Assembly: GCF_002197815.1 (NCBI RefSeq)
Contig: NZ_NIUB01000040.1
Span: forward strand, 1-38,813
Reading direction: 5' to 3'
From: Pseudomonas oleovorans subsp. oleovorans
Lineage (GTDB): Bacteria; Pseudomonadota; Gammaproteobacteria; Pseudomonadales; Pseudomonadaceae
Length of the DNA: 38,813 nt
Shown: positions 20,903 to 28,790 of the stretch, in pieces
Position numbering within the stretch: position 1 is the first letter of the stretch
Layout of the letters: each line of letters starts with the position of its first letter
Translations under genes and position numbers: made by a program
The notes under the pieces: model-generated
What the model saw: only the letters and a program-made list of their open reading frames with translations
What the model was told of the DNA's origin: nothing
Database searches by the model: none

Positions 20903-23113
20903 TCAGAACTGCCAGGAGGCCGACACGCGGAAGGTGCGACCCGGCTCGCTGTAGTAGTCGACTGGTTGCGGGCTGGTGCGGCCGCCAATGCTGGGCACAT
21001 TGAGGGCGTTCCAGTACTTCTTGTCGAACAGGTTGAACAGACCGGCCTGCAGTCGGACGCCATCCAGCGCTGCCGGTTGCCAGTAACCGGTGAGGTCGAC
21101 CACGCCATAGCCGGGGGCCTTGAAGTCGCTGTCGTTCTCGACCTTGTCGCGACGGCGGGCGGCGGTCAGCATCAGGTCCGCACCATAGTGCTGCTGGGTG
21201 TAGCTGAGGCCGAGGGTGCCGGTCAGCGGGGCGACCGAATTCAGGTGCTGTTTGGTTTCGCGGTCCTTGCCTACGGCCCAGGCGACCGAGCTCCAGGCTT
21301 GCCAGGAGGGTGCGAACTGCCACTGTGCGGTGCCCTCGGCGCCGTAGATGCGCACCTTGTCGCGGTTCTCCATCACCTCGAAGAAGGTCGGGAATTCTCC
21401 GGCCTGGAAGCCATAGTCCTCTTCGTTGGCGGTGATGCTGTCGATGAAGTTCTTGTAACGGTTGTCGAACAGGCTGACGGAGCCGCCCAGATGCTTGTCG
21501 CCCAGGCGCGCGCCGACTTCGTGGCCGGTGCTTTCTTCGGGCTTGAGGTTGGGATTGCCGACGCGCGCGTAGCCCATGCCGGAGTTGGTGAAGGTGCTGT
21601 ACAGCTCGTTGACGTCCGGTGCCTTGAAGCCCTGCGCCCACTGCGCGTAGAGGGTTGCCAGCTCGTGCGCCTGCCAGGTCAGCAGCAGGCTGCCGGACCA
21701 CTTGGAGTCCTTGTTTTCGGTCAGCATCACACTGTCGCCGGCCAGCACGTAACCGCTGGTGCCGCTCTTGGGTTTGTACTCGTAGCGGTCATAGCGCACG
21801 CCCGGCGTCAGGGTCAGTGTGTCGCTGAGGGCGATATCGTCTTTCAGGTAGAGGCCATACAGATTGCCCGGCGTCTTCGGCATTTCGGCCTGATTGGTGT
21901 GCAGGTTGATGCAGGAAAAGTAGATGCCGGCGGGCGTGCTGTCCGGGCGCGGCGGGAAGGGCGGTACCAGTACGCTGGGGCAGGCATCGTAGCCGCCGCT
22001 GTACTGCTCGGCCTCGATGCGGCTCCACTCCGCACCCAGGGTCAGGTTGTGCTGCCCCAGTTGCTTGCCCAGGCTGCCGTTGATGCCGTATTGGGTTTTC
22101 TCTATCTCGTTGTTACGGCCGAACGGGCCGGCGAGGGTTCCGGCGCGAGTGGCGTCCACCTCGTCTTCGCGCCGCAGCTTCTGCCAGTAGACGATGGTGT
22201 CGGCCCAATCCAGCAGGCTGTCGCTGCTCTCGGCGCGGTACTGGTGGTCGAAGGACAAGCGCTTGCGCTCGTTGCTCTCGCGGGTTTCATAGTGCCGTGG
22301 ATAGTTGGCGGTGCCCTGGTTGATGCGGCTGTCCATGTCTTCTGTGCGCTCGAACAGTTCGGCGGTCACACCGACGCGGTGCCCGCCGCCGAGCTTCTGC
22401 TGAACCTTGAGCAGCAGGCTGTGCTGATCGGTGTCACTGGGGTTGGCCTCGGTGCGCTGGCTGCCCAGAACGTCACGGTTGCCCTGGTTATCGAGCTCGT
22501 GCCCCTTGCGCCCGCCAGCCTGGAGCAACCAGGAAGTGTCGTTGAAACGACCGGCCAGCGCGGCATTGAGCCCCCAGCTGCGGTCGGCGCTGTCGTAGTC
22601 GTTCTTGATCATGCCGGCGAACTCGTCCTTGTCGCCCAGCAGATCGTCCGGGTTCAGTGTGCGCAATTGCAGCGCTCCGCCGAGGGCGCCTGAGCCAACC
22701 TGGCTGGAGTTGGCGCCGCGCACCACGTCGATGGAGGACAGCCCCTGGAAGTCGATGCTATTGAGGCCGCCGTTGACGTCGCGCACGGCGTCGTTCAGCC
22801 AGGGCATGCGAATACCATCGAGGGTGGTGAGCACGCGGTCGCGGTCCAGACCACGGATGTTGATGCTGTTGTTGCTGCGGTTGTAGTTCAGTCCCGGCTC
22901 GGCACGGCGCGACAGGTCATCGAAGCTGCGAATCTGTCGGCGTTCCAGCGTCTGGGCGTCGGTCTGGGTCGTGGTCGGCAGCGGTTGCTTGGCCGCCATT
23001 CCAGTGACCTCGACAGCGGGTAGCTCGGCCGGCGTTTCAGCCAGAGCCAGTGAAGGGCACAGCAACAGCAGCGCGAGCCAGGAGCGGCGAGCGAAGGGCG
23101 GGCGAACGTGCAT
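20903..23113 (-). CDS. phuR: TonB-dependent outer-membrane heme receptor
   Basis: 736 residues from ATG 23113, preferred over ATG 23131 because GGAG stands seven bases before it. Signal peptide to about residue 25 (LLLLCPSLALA), a TonB box-like LPAVEVTGM, plug domain to about 165 (SINIRGLDRDRVLTTLDGIR, VDVVRGANSS-like), then a 22-strand barrel ending in SASWQF with terminal Phe. The heme-receptor FRAP/NPNL pair is present as FKAPDVNELYSTF and VGNPNLKPEES. No histidine lies between these motifs; a tyrosine (GMGYARV) does, in keeping with the tyrosine ligand I recall for P. aeruginosa PhuR. Divergent from phuSTUVW over Fur-type boxes, so iron-repressed. Confidence 0.92.
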   Translation of the reverse strand: MHVRPPFARRSWLALLLLCPSLALAETPAELPAVEVTGMAAKQPLPTTTQTDAQTLERRQIRSFDDLSRRAEPGLNYNRSNNSINIRGLDRDRVLTTLDGIRMPWLNDAVRDVNGGLNSIDFQGLSSIDVVRGANSSQVGSGALGGALQLRTLNPDDLLGDKDEFAGMIKNDYDSADRSWGLNAALAGRFNDTSWLLQAGGRKGHELDNQGNRDVLGSQRTEANPSDTDQHSLLLKVQQKLGGGHRVGVTAELFERTEDMDSRINQGTANYPRHYETRESNERKRLSFDHQYRAESSDSLLDWADTIVYWQKLRREDEVDATRAGTLAGPFGRNNEIEKTQYGINGSLGKQLGQHNLTLGAEWSRIEAEQYSGGYDACPSVLVPPFPPRPDSTPAGIYFSCINLHTNQAEMPKTPGNLYGLYLKDDIALSDTLTLTPGVRYDRYEYKPKSGTSGYVLAGDSVMLTENKDSKWSGSLLLTWQAHELATLYAQWAQGFKAPDVNELYSTFTNSGMGYARVGNPNLKPEESTGHEVGARLGDKHLGGSVSLFDNRYKNFIDSITANEEDYGFQAGEFPTFFEVMENRDKVRIYGAEGTAQWQFAPSWQAWSSVAWAVGKDRETKQHLNSVAPLTGTLGLSYTQQHYGADLMLTAARRRDKVENDSDFKAPGYGVVDLTGYWQPAALDGVRLQAGLFNLFDKKYWNALNVPSIGGRTSPQPVDYYSEPGRTFRVSASWQF

Positions 23114-23193
23114 GGTGATACTCCGGTGCATGCGTGGCAGCTCTGCGACTGCCTGGTTGGCGACGGCGCAAGACGTTAACCAGATTACTTATT

Positions 23194-23227
23194 TGATGCA
23201 AATAATTCTCAGGTAGATTATCGTTAT
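23194..23227. promoter_or_regulatory. Two overlapping or adjacent Fur-type boxes between phuR and phuS
   Basis: TGCAAAT-A-ATTCTCA (23196-23210) matches the 7-1-7 Fur palindrome at 11 of 14 positions. Next to it GATTATCGTTATC (23215-23227) matches the consensus half GATAATGATAATC, on the reverse strand, at 12 of 13. Placement between divergent heme genes supports iron-dependent repression of both. Confidence 0.75.
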
Positions 23228-23305
23228 CTCAAATTGCACTGCCGTGTCGGTACGCGCTCGTGTCGCCGACGGTGGTGATAACTGCCCGTGAGAGAGGAAA
23301 TCCCG

Positions 23306-24370
23306 ATGAGTACCGCAAATAACTTGGCAGCCCCGGCTGCCGGTCTTTACCAGGCCTGGCAAAGGCTGCGTGATGAGCAACCCCGTCTGCGCGCCCGCGA
23401 AGCAGCGGCGCAGCTAGGTGTCAGCGAGGCCGAGTTGACCGCTAGCCGCCTGGGCATCGACGCGCAGCGCCTGCGCCCGGATTGGGCCGCGCTGCTGCCG
23501 GCGCTTGGCGAACTCGGTCGGGTCATGGTGCTGACGCGTAACGAGCATTGCGTTCATGAGCGCAAGGGGCTGTACCGTGAAGTGAGCGTTGCCGCATCCG
23601 GGCAGATGGGCCTGGTGGTGTCTGCCGACATCGACCTGCGCCTGTTCCTCGGTGGTTGGGCCAGCGTGTTCGCCATCGCCGAGGAAACCGCCAAGGGCAC
23701 CCAACGCAGCATCCAGGTGTTCGACCAGCAGGGCGTCGCCGTGCACAAGGTCTACCTAACCGAGCGCAGCGAGCTGGAAGCCTGGCAGCCGCTGGTCGAG
23801 CGTTTCGCCGGCGAGCAGAATGCCGAGCTGCAATTGCTGCCACCGCCAGCCGCACCAGCGCGCAAGGCCGATGCGGAGGTCGACAGCCAGGCGCTGCGTG
23901 AGGGCTGGGCGACACTGCAGGACACCCACCATTTCTTCGCCCTGCTGAAAAAGCATGAAGTCGCGCGCACCCAGGCGTTGCGCCTGGCGGGTGAGCAATG
24001 GGCGCAGCCGCTGGCGACCTCCGAGCTTACAGTGCTGATGGAGCAGGCCGCTGCCCGTGAAGTGCCGATCATGGTGTTCGTCGGTAACCGTCACTGCATT
24101 CAGATCCACACCGGCCCGGTGCACAACCTGCGCTGGATGGACAGCTGGTTCAACGTACTCGACCCCGACTTCAATCTGCACCTGCAGACCCGTGGTGTGG
24201 TCGAGCTGTGGCGCGTGCGCAAGCCCAGCGTCGATGGCGTGATCACCAGCCTGGAAGCCTTCGATGCCGACGACGAGCTGGTCGTCCAGCTGTTCGGCGC
24301 ACGCAAGCCTGGCATGGCCGAGCGTGATGACTGGCGCGAGCTGGCCGAGTCACTGCCGGTGCTGGCCTGA
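23306..24370 (+). CDS. phuS: Cytoplasmic heme-trafficking protein PhuS
   Basis: 354 residues from ATG 23306, with AGAGGAAA upstream; a GTG six codons earlier is rejected. PhuS carries heme from the inner-membrane transporter to heme oxygenase. It is a tandem duplication of the HemS/ChuX domain: VMVLTRNEHCVHERKGLY in the first half and IMVFVGNRHCIQIHTGPVHN in the second. The heme ligand region reads QDTHHFFALLKKHEVAR, with His208 and His209. I recall three histidines here in P. aeruginosa (209, 210, 212, as HHFH); the third is Phe211 in this protein, as in enteric HemS. First gene of phuSTUVW; an untranslated gap of 55 bases with a short hairpin leads to phuT. Confidence 0.94.
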   Translation: MSTANNLAAPAAGLYQAWQRLRDEQPRLRAREAAAQLGVSEAELTASRLGIDAQRLRPDWAALLPALGELGRVMVLTRNEHCVHERKGLYREVSVAASGQMGLVVSADIDLRLFLGGWASVFAIAEETAKGTQRSIQVFDQQGVAVHKVYLTERSELEAWQPLVERFAGEQNAELQLLPPPAAPARKADAEVDSQALREGWATLQDTHHFFALLKKHEVARTQALRLAGEQWAQPLATSELTVLMEQAAAREVPIMVFVGNRHCIQIHTGPVHNLRWMDSWFNVLDPDFNLHLQTRGVVELWRVRKPSVDGVITSLEAFDADDELVVQLFGARKPGMAERDDWRELAESLPVLA

Positions 24371-24425
24371 TCCGTGCCGGCTCCCAGTGGGGGCCGGTCG
24401 ATGTCCCGTTCGAGGAGTTGAGACC

Positions 24426-25322
24426 ATGCGTCTTGCCAATATTCTGGGCGGCCTGGCGGCTGTCCTGCTGTTTCCCAATCTGGCGCTTGCCGAGCCATTG
24501 CCGCAGCGCTGGGTGAGCTCCGGCGGTGCCCTGAGTGAGTGGGTGGTGTTGCTGGGCGGCGAGAGCAAACTGGTGGGTGTCGATACCACCAGTCGTCATC
24601 CGGCGTCGCTGACCAAGCTGCCCAGCGTCGGTTATCAACGGCAACTGGCTGCCGAGGGCATTCTCGCCCTGCGCCCGGACCTGCTGCTGGGCAGCGAGGA
24701 GATGGGGCCGCCACCGGTGCTCGAACAACTGGCTGCAGCCGGCGTGCGTATCGAGCGTCTGACGGCGCGCGCGGAGCTGGACAGTCTGCAGGCCAACCTG
24801 AAACGTCTGGGCCAGTTGCTCGGGGATGAAGCGGCAGCGCAACGCGCCTTCGCCGATTACCAGGCGCGTCTGCAGACTCAGCAGCAGTGGGTCGAGCAGG
24901 CCCAGCGCAGCCAGGAAGCGCCTGGTGTGTTGCTGCTGCTCGGGCACGCCGGTGGCAGCCCGTTGGTGGGCGGCGTCGATACGGCGGCCGACTGGCTGAT
25001 CAGTCGCGCCGGTGGGCGCAACCTGGCCAGTCACAATGGCTACAAGGCGCTGTCCAGCGAAGCGCTGCTGGCGCTTGATCCGCAGGTCGTGGTGGTCGCT
25101 GATCGCGCTCTTGGAGGCGATGCCGCGAGGCAGGCCCTGCTGCAGCAGAACCCGGCCCTGGCCGGTACCCGCGCGGCGCGCGAGGGACGCTTGCTGGCGC
25201 TGGACCCGACCCTGCTGGTCGGCGGTCTTGGGCCGCGCGTGCCGGATGGGCTGGCGATGCTCGCCGCAGGCTTTTATCCTGCCAGCCCACCCCTGACTGC
25301 TGAAGCCAAGCGCGAGCCATGA
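24426..25322 (+). CDS. phuT: Periplasmic heme-binding protein PhuT
   Basis: 298 residues from ATG 24426, with GAGGAG upstream. The signal peptide is MRLANILGGLAAVLLFPNLA with cleavage after LALA. The rest is a class III substrate-binding protein (BtuF/FhuD fold): RWVSSGGALSEWVVLLGGES, VGVDTTSRHPASLTKLPSVG with VGYQRQLAAEGILALRPDLL, a long linker helix around residues 125-165, and ALLALDPQVVVVAD. It picks up heme from the receptor and delivers it to PhuUV. The tyrosine in VGYQR is the likely heme ligand. ATGA overlap with phuU shows operon structure. Confidence 0.92.
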   Translation: MRLANILGGLAAVLLFPNLALAEPLPQRWVSSGGALSEWVVLLGGESKLVGVDTTSRHPASLTKLPSVGYQRQLAAEGILALRPDLLLGSEEMGPPPVLEQLAAAGVRIERLTARAELDSLQANLKRLGQLLGDEAAAQRAFADYQARLQTQQQWVEQAQRSQEAPGVLLLLGHAGGSPLVGGVDTAADWLISRAGGRNLASHNGYKALSSEALLALDPQVVVVADRALGGDAARQALLQQNPALAGTRAAREGRLLALDPTLLVGGLGPRVPDGLAMLAAGFYPASPPLTAEAKREP

Positions 25323-26359
25323 CCTCACCTTTTTCGACGCGCCCATTGTTCATCGCACTGGGCCTGCTGCTCGTGCTCGTGCTGTGGCTGTCGCTGGCGC
25401 TCGGCCCGGTCAGTCTGCCACTGGGCGACACTCTGCGTGCAGCACTGCGTCTGCTGGGCCTGCCTCTCACGGCGGATGCATCGCTACAGCAGGCCGAACT
25501 GATCATGGCGCAGATACGCATGCCGCGCACCTTGCTTGGGCTGACCGTGGGCATGGTGCTGGCGCTCTGTGGCGTGGCGATGCAGGGGCTGTTTCGCAAT
25601 CCACTGGCTGACCCCGGTTTGGTGGGCGTTTCCAGCGGCGCTGCGCTGGGCGCCGCGGTGGCCATTGTCGGCGGCGCTGCGTTCGGTGGCTTACCCGAAG
25701 CCTTCGCGCCCTATCTGCTGTCGGCCTGTGCCTTCGTCGGTGGCTTGCTGGTCACGGCGTTGGTCTACCGTATGGGCCGACGTGACGGGCAGACCAATGT
25801 GGCAACCATGTTGCTGGCGGGCATCGCCCTGACCGCGCTCGCGGGGGCGGCCATCGGTCTGTTCACCTACCTGGCGGACGATGCGACCCTGCGCACCCTG
25901 ACCTTCTGGAACCTGGGCAGTCTCAATGGCGCCAGCTACGCACGGCTCTGGCCGTTGTTGCTGGCAACGCTGGCCGTTGCGCTGTGGTTGCCGCGACGGG
26001 CACGAGCGCTGAATGCGCTGCTACTGGGCGAGTCGGAGGCGCGCCACCTCGGTTTTGATGTGGAGCGCCTCAAGCGCGAGCTGGTGTTCTGTACGGCATT
26101 GGGGGTCGGTGCTGCGGTGGCGGCCGCTGGCTTGATCGGTTTCATCGGCCTTGTGGTGCCGCATCTGATGCGCCTGCTGGTGGGCCCCGATCATCGCCTG
26201 TTGCTCCCAGCATCCGCGCTTGCCGGTGCGAGCCTGTTGCTGCTGGCCGACCTGGTCGCGCGCCTGGCGTTGGCGCCTGCGGAGTTGCCGATCGGCATCG
26301 TCACGGCGCTGATTGGTGCGCCGTTCTTTCTTTATCTGCTGGTGCGGGGGCGAAGCTGA
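25319..26359 (+). CDS. phuU: Heme ABC transporter permease PhuU
   Basis: 346 residues, FecCD family, with some ten hydrophobic segments in the cytoplasmic membrane. Family motifs include RMPRTLLGLTVGMVLALCGVAMQGLFRNPLADPGLVGVSSGAALGA (coupling and first core helices, residues about 63-108), TFWNLGSLNGASY, RHLGFDVERLKRE and GLIGFIGLVVPHLMRLLVGP, and the C-terminal PAELPIGIVTALIGAPFFLYLL. As a homodimer it forms the heme channel. ATG overlaps the phuT stop (ATGA) and its own stop overlaps the phuV start by one base (TGATG). Confidence 0.93.
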   Translation: MTSPFSTRPLFIALGLLLVLVLWLSLALGPVSLPLGDTLRAALRLLGLPLTADASLQQAELIMAQIRMPRTLLGLTVGMVLALCGVAMQGLFRNPLADPGLVGVSSGAALGAAVAIVGGAAFGGLPEAFAPYLLSACAFVGGLLVTALVYRMGRRDGQTNVATMLLAGIALTALAGAAIGLFTYLADDATLRTLTFWNLGSLNGASYARLWPLLLATLAVALWLPRRARALNALLLGESEARHLGFDVERLKRELVFCTALGVGAAVAAAGLIGFIGLVVPHLMRLLVGPDHRLLLPASALAGASLLLLADLVARLALAPAELPIGIVTALIGAPFFLYLLVRGRS

Positions 26360-27126
26360 TGCTATGGGTTGAACAGCTGGAAGTCCGCCGCGGCCAGGGC
26401 GTGGTGCTCAGTGGCATCGATCTGCAGTTGCACCCCGGCGAAGTGCTGGGTGTGCTGGGGCCCAACGGTGCGGGCAAGAGCACTTTGCTGGCAGCGCTGA
26501 GCGGCGAGCTACCGGCCAGCGCCGGGCAGGTGACGCTGGATCAGCGTGCGCTCTATGACTGGGCCGGACCGGAGCGCGCCAGGCGCCTGGCCGTCCTGCC
26601 GCAGAGCTCCAGTCTGAATTTCGCCTTTCGTGTCGAGGAAGTTGTCGCCATGGGCCGCCTGCCCCATGACAGCGGGCGCGTGCGCGACGCGCAGGTCGTC
26701 CAGCAGGCGCTGCAGGCAGCCGATGCTGTTCACCTGGCTGGGCGCAGCTATTTGGCATTGTCTGGCGGCGAACGTCAGCGCGTGCACCTGGCACGGGTGC
26801 TGGCGCAGCTGTGGCCGGGCGGTGAGGGGCAGACCCTGCTGCTCGATGAACCGACCTCGATGCTCGATCCCTTGCATCAGCACACTTGTCTGCAAGCGGT
26901 TCGCCGTCTGGCAGAATCCGGCGTGGCGGTACTGGTGATTCTTCATGACCTCAACCTGGCTGCGCGCTACTGTGATCGCCTGTTGCTGCTGGAGCGGGGC
27001 AGGGCACATGCGCTGGGTTCGCCTGCCGAGGTCTTGCGTGCCGAACCGCTGCAGGCCGTATTCGGTTTGCAAGTGCTGGTGCAGACTCATCCCGAGCGCG
27101 GCCATCCCCTGATCATTGCGCGTTGA
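26359..27126 (+). CDS. phuV: Heme ABC transporter ATP-binding protein PhuV
   Basis: 255 residues, HmuV-type ABC ATPase that powers heme import through PhuU. Walker A GPNGAGKSTLLAALSGE, Q-loop LPQSSSLNFAFRVEEVVAMG, the signature LALSGGERQRVHLARVLAQL, Walker B TLLLDEPTSMLDPLHQ, and H-loop VILHDLNLAARYCDR are complete. The C-terminal part (VLRAEPLQAVFGLQVLVQ) is the usual tail of the FecE/HmuV group. It starts on the last base of the phuU stop codon and ends 15 bases before phuW. Confidence 0.94.
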   Translation: MLWVEQLEVRRGQGVVLSGIDLQLHPGEVLGVLGPNGAGKSTLLAALSGELPASAGQVTLDQRALYDWAGPERARRLAVLPQSSSLNFAFRVEEVVAMGRLPHDSGRVRDAQVVQQALQAADAVHLAGRSYLALSGGERQRVHLARVLAQLWPGGEGQTLLLDEPTSMLDPLHQHTCLQAVRRLAESGVAVLVILHDLNLAARYCDRLLLLERGRAHALGSPAEVLRAEPLQAVFGLQVLVQTHPERGHPLIIAR

Positions 27127-27141
27127 CCTGTGGAGCACTCG

Positions 27142-28026
27142 ATGCGAGTTCTGTTGCTGAGCTGTCTGATGCTGCTGGCCGCCTGCCATGGCCGCAATAT
27201 GTTGCCGCCCCCGCAACCGCTTGCACCGCTGGGGCATGAGCATGCTGATCTGGGGCGTATCGTCGATCTGGCCACTGGGCAGAACATCAGCCCTGAGCAA
27301 CTCCTGCGGCGTCTGGCATCGGCTCAGCGGGTGCTGGTTGGTGAGCAGCACGACAATCCCGATCATCACGCCCTGCAGCTTTGGCTGTTGCGCGAGCTAT
27401 CCAGGCTGCGCCCGCAGGGCAGCGTGTTGATGGAGATGCTAAATCCTGATCAGCAGAACAAAGTCGATCAGGCCCGGACAGCCGCGCGCGCGGGGCAGGC
27501 GATTACCGATCCGTTCGATACCCTGGCCTGGCAACCTGGATGGGATTGGTCGCTTTACGGGCCGCTGGTGATGCATCAATTGCGTCAGCCCTACCCCCTG
27601 CTTGCGGCTAATCTGGATCGTGCCGAGATCATGCAGATCTATCGCCAGCGCCCGACGCTCGGGGGTGATCGCTCTGGTGCAGGCGAGGTGCAGGAGCGTT
27701 TGCTGGCGGATATCCGTGAGTCGCACTGCGGCCTGCTGCCGGACAGTCAGTTGCCGGCGATGCTTGCTGTGCAGCAGCAGCGCGACCGGCGCATGGCCGA
27801 GGCGCTGTTGGCTGCACCGCAGCCAAGCCTGCTGCTGGCTGGCGCCTTCCACGTGCGCAAGGACCTCGGCGTGCCGCTGCACCTGGACGATCTCGGTGCA
27901 CACAACGGCAATGCGGTGCTGATACTGGCCGAGGTCGGCGGCTCGGTGGACGCTTCCATGGCCGATTACGTCTGGTTCACGGCAGCGCAGCCGGAGCAGG
28001 ATCACTGCGCCAAACTGCGACCCTAG
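27142..28026 (+). CDS. phuW: ChaN-family heme-linked lipoprotein PhuW
   Basis: 294 residues from ATG 27142 (GGAG seven bases upstream); a GTG four codons earlier is unlikely. Signal with lipobox LLAAC, the cysteine at residue 15, so a lipoprotein, probably outer-membrane. The body is a ChaN/HmuY-like haem-binding family (DUF399): VLVGEQHDNPDHHALQL, LMEMLNPDQQNKVD, DTLAWQPGWDWSLYGPL, and LLLAGAFHVRKDLGVPLHL, where conserved histidines may bind heme or a metal. Last gene of the phuSTUVW transcript. Function is inferred from family and operon; no obvious terminator follows. Confidence 0.88.
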   Translation: MRVLLLSCLMLLAACHGRNMLPPPQPLAPLGHEHADLGRIVDLATGQNISPEQLLRRLASAQRVLVGEQHDNPDHHALQLWLLRELSRLRPQGSVLMEMLNPDQQNKVDQARTAARAGQAITDPFDTLAWQPGWDWSLYGPLVMHQLRQPYPLLAANLDRAEIMQIYRQRPTLGGDRSGAGEVQERLLADIRESHCGLLPDSQLPAMLAVQQQRDRRMAEALLAAPQPSLLLAGAFHVRKDLGVPLHLDDLGAHNGNAVLILAEVGGSVDASMADYVWFTAAQPEQDHCAKLRP

Positions 28027-28087
28027 CCGCCTTTCGTGGGCTGCCTGCACGGTATCCTCGGCGCTTTGTCGATTCGGAGCCTGGCCT

Positions 28088-28495
28088 ATGTCCACAGACG
28101 TTCGCGACCTGCTGCAAGGTTATTTCAACGCCCTCAATGATCGGGATATCCGCGCCTGTCTGGCACTGGTCAGCGACGAGCTGATTCTGCAGCCCAATCA
28201 GGGTTTCACCGAGCATGGGCGCGACGCCTTCGCGGCTTTTCTGGAGCGGCAGCTGCATTGCTATCGCGAGATGATCGAGTCGCTGGTGATCCTGGTCGAG
28301 CCACAAGGGCGACATGCAGCCTGCGAGTACCGCGTTATCGGCGAGTATCTGGCTACTGATGATGGCCTGCCGGAGGCCTGCGGGCAGCGTTACGAGATGC
28401 GCGTCGGCGCCTTCTTCGAGATCCAGCACGGGCTGATCACGCGCATCAGCCTGCATTTCAACCTGCCGGACTGGCTGGCACAGGTCGACGATTAG
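28088..28495 (+). CDS. NTF2-like / SnoaL-type protein
   Basis: 135 residues. The pattern VRDLLQGYFNALNDRDIRAC, LVSDELILQPNQGFTEHGRD, AFAAFLERQLHCYREMIES, and RYEMRVGAFFEIQHGLITRI followed by RISLHFNLPDWL is that of the ketosteroid-isomerase-like NTF2 fold (nuclear transport factor 2 family). Members bind small hydrophobic ligands or catalyse isomerisations; no specific activity can be assigned. ATG 28088. It lies 61 bases after phuW on the same strand and converges on the PrrF RNA, whose terminator hairpin lies 50-80 bases past its stop. In P. aeruginosa I do not recall a gene of this kind at this spot. Confidence 0.78.
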   Translation: MSTDVRDLLQGYFNALNDRDIRACLALVSDELILQPNQGFTEHGRDAFAAFLERQLHCYREMIESLVILVEPQGRHAACEYRVIGEYLATDDGLPEACGQRYEMRVGAFFEIQHGLITRISLHFNLPDWLAQVDD

Positions 28496-28547
28496 GGCCG
28501 GCCCAGCGCAGCTCGCCGGAAACTGCAGGACGCACTTTTGTCCAGGC

Positions 28548-28574
28548 AAAAAAAGACCCGGCAAGAGCCGGGTC
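28548..28574 (-). terminator. PrrF terminator
   Basis: Perfect eight-base stem GACCCGGC (28555-28562) / GCCGGGTC (28567-28574), four-base loop, then seven T residues on the minus strand (28548-28554). Confidence 0.95.
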
Positions 28575-28662
28575 AATAACCGTGATTAGCCTGATGAGGA
28601 GATAATCTGAAGAGTCCGACTGAATGGTCTCTTTAGCTTATCGGCTGATCTCGCGACCAGTT
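28548..28662 (-). ncRNA. prrF: PrrF-type iron-responsive small RNA
   Basis: About 115 nt. The minus strand starts near ACTGGTCGCGAGATCAGCCG and contains the conserved PrrF core TTATCTCCTCATCAGGCTAA with TCACGG (28580-28605), which pairs with mRNAs of iron-using proteins such as sodB and succinate dehydrogenase genes. It ends in GACCCGGC-TCTT-GCCGGGTC plus a T-run. Family knowledge: made only under iron starvation, acts with Hfq to spare iron, as RyhB does in enterics. P. aeruginosa has two tandem copies here, prrF1 and prrF2, plus the longer PrrH; here I find only one. Location beside phuW and the cbpA homologue is the same. Confidence 0.95.
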
Positions 28663-28668
28663 GAGTTA

Positions 28669-28696
28669 ATAATAACAATTCTCATTATGTAGTCAA
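28669..28696 (-). promoter_or_regulatory. Sigma70 promoter of prrF
   Basis: Minus strand TTGACT (28696-28691), 16 bases, TATTAT (28674-28669), then six bases to the A at about 28662. Close to consensus and entirely overlapping the Fur box. Confidence 0.85.
28671..28689 (-). promoter_or_regulatory. Fur box of prrF
   Basis: CATAATGAGAATTGTTATT matches the 19-base Fur consensus at 14 positions by my count and covers the spacer and part of the -10. Fur-Fe(II) would block transcription in iron-replete cells. Confidence 0.85.
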
Positions 28697-28703
28697 CGCC
28701 TTT

Positions 28704-28718
28704 TGAGAATTTTTCTCA
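28704..28718. promoter_or_regulatory. Second Fur-like 7-1-7 palindrome upstream of prrF
   Basis: TGAGAATTTTTCTCA, a perfect six-base inverted repeat around TTT, fits the TGATAAT-n-ATTATCA core at 11 of 14 positions. It lies 15 bases beyond the main Fur box. It could extend Fur binding, or be an unrelated AT-rich palindrome. Confidence 0.45.
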
Positions 28719-28743
28719 GAACGCTTTTGCCGAGCTCATAAAT

Positions 28744-28770
28744 GCAAAAACCCGGCGCAGGGCCGGGGTT
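28744..28770 (-). terminator. Terminator after the cbpA homologue
   Basis: Minus strand AACCCCGGC-CCTGC-GCCGGGTTTTT, one mismatch in the stem, T-run directly attached, about 20 bases past the stop codon. Confidence 0.85.
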
Positions 28771-28790
28771 CGCTGATGTGGCATGGAGAC

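Noticed and set aside
20828..22693. A 621-codon open frame opposite phuR
   Set aside because: Same GC effect; low-complexity Val/Ala/Gly/Gln translation with no recognisable domain, and phuR on the other strand is complete.
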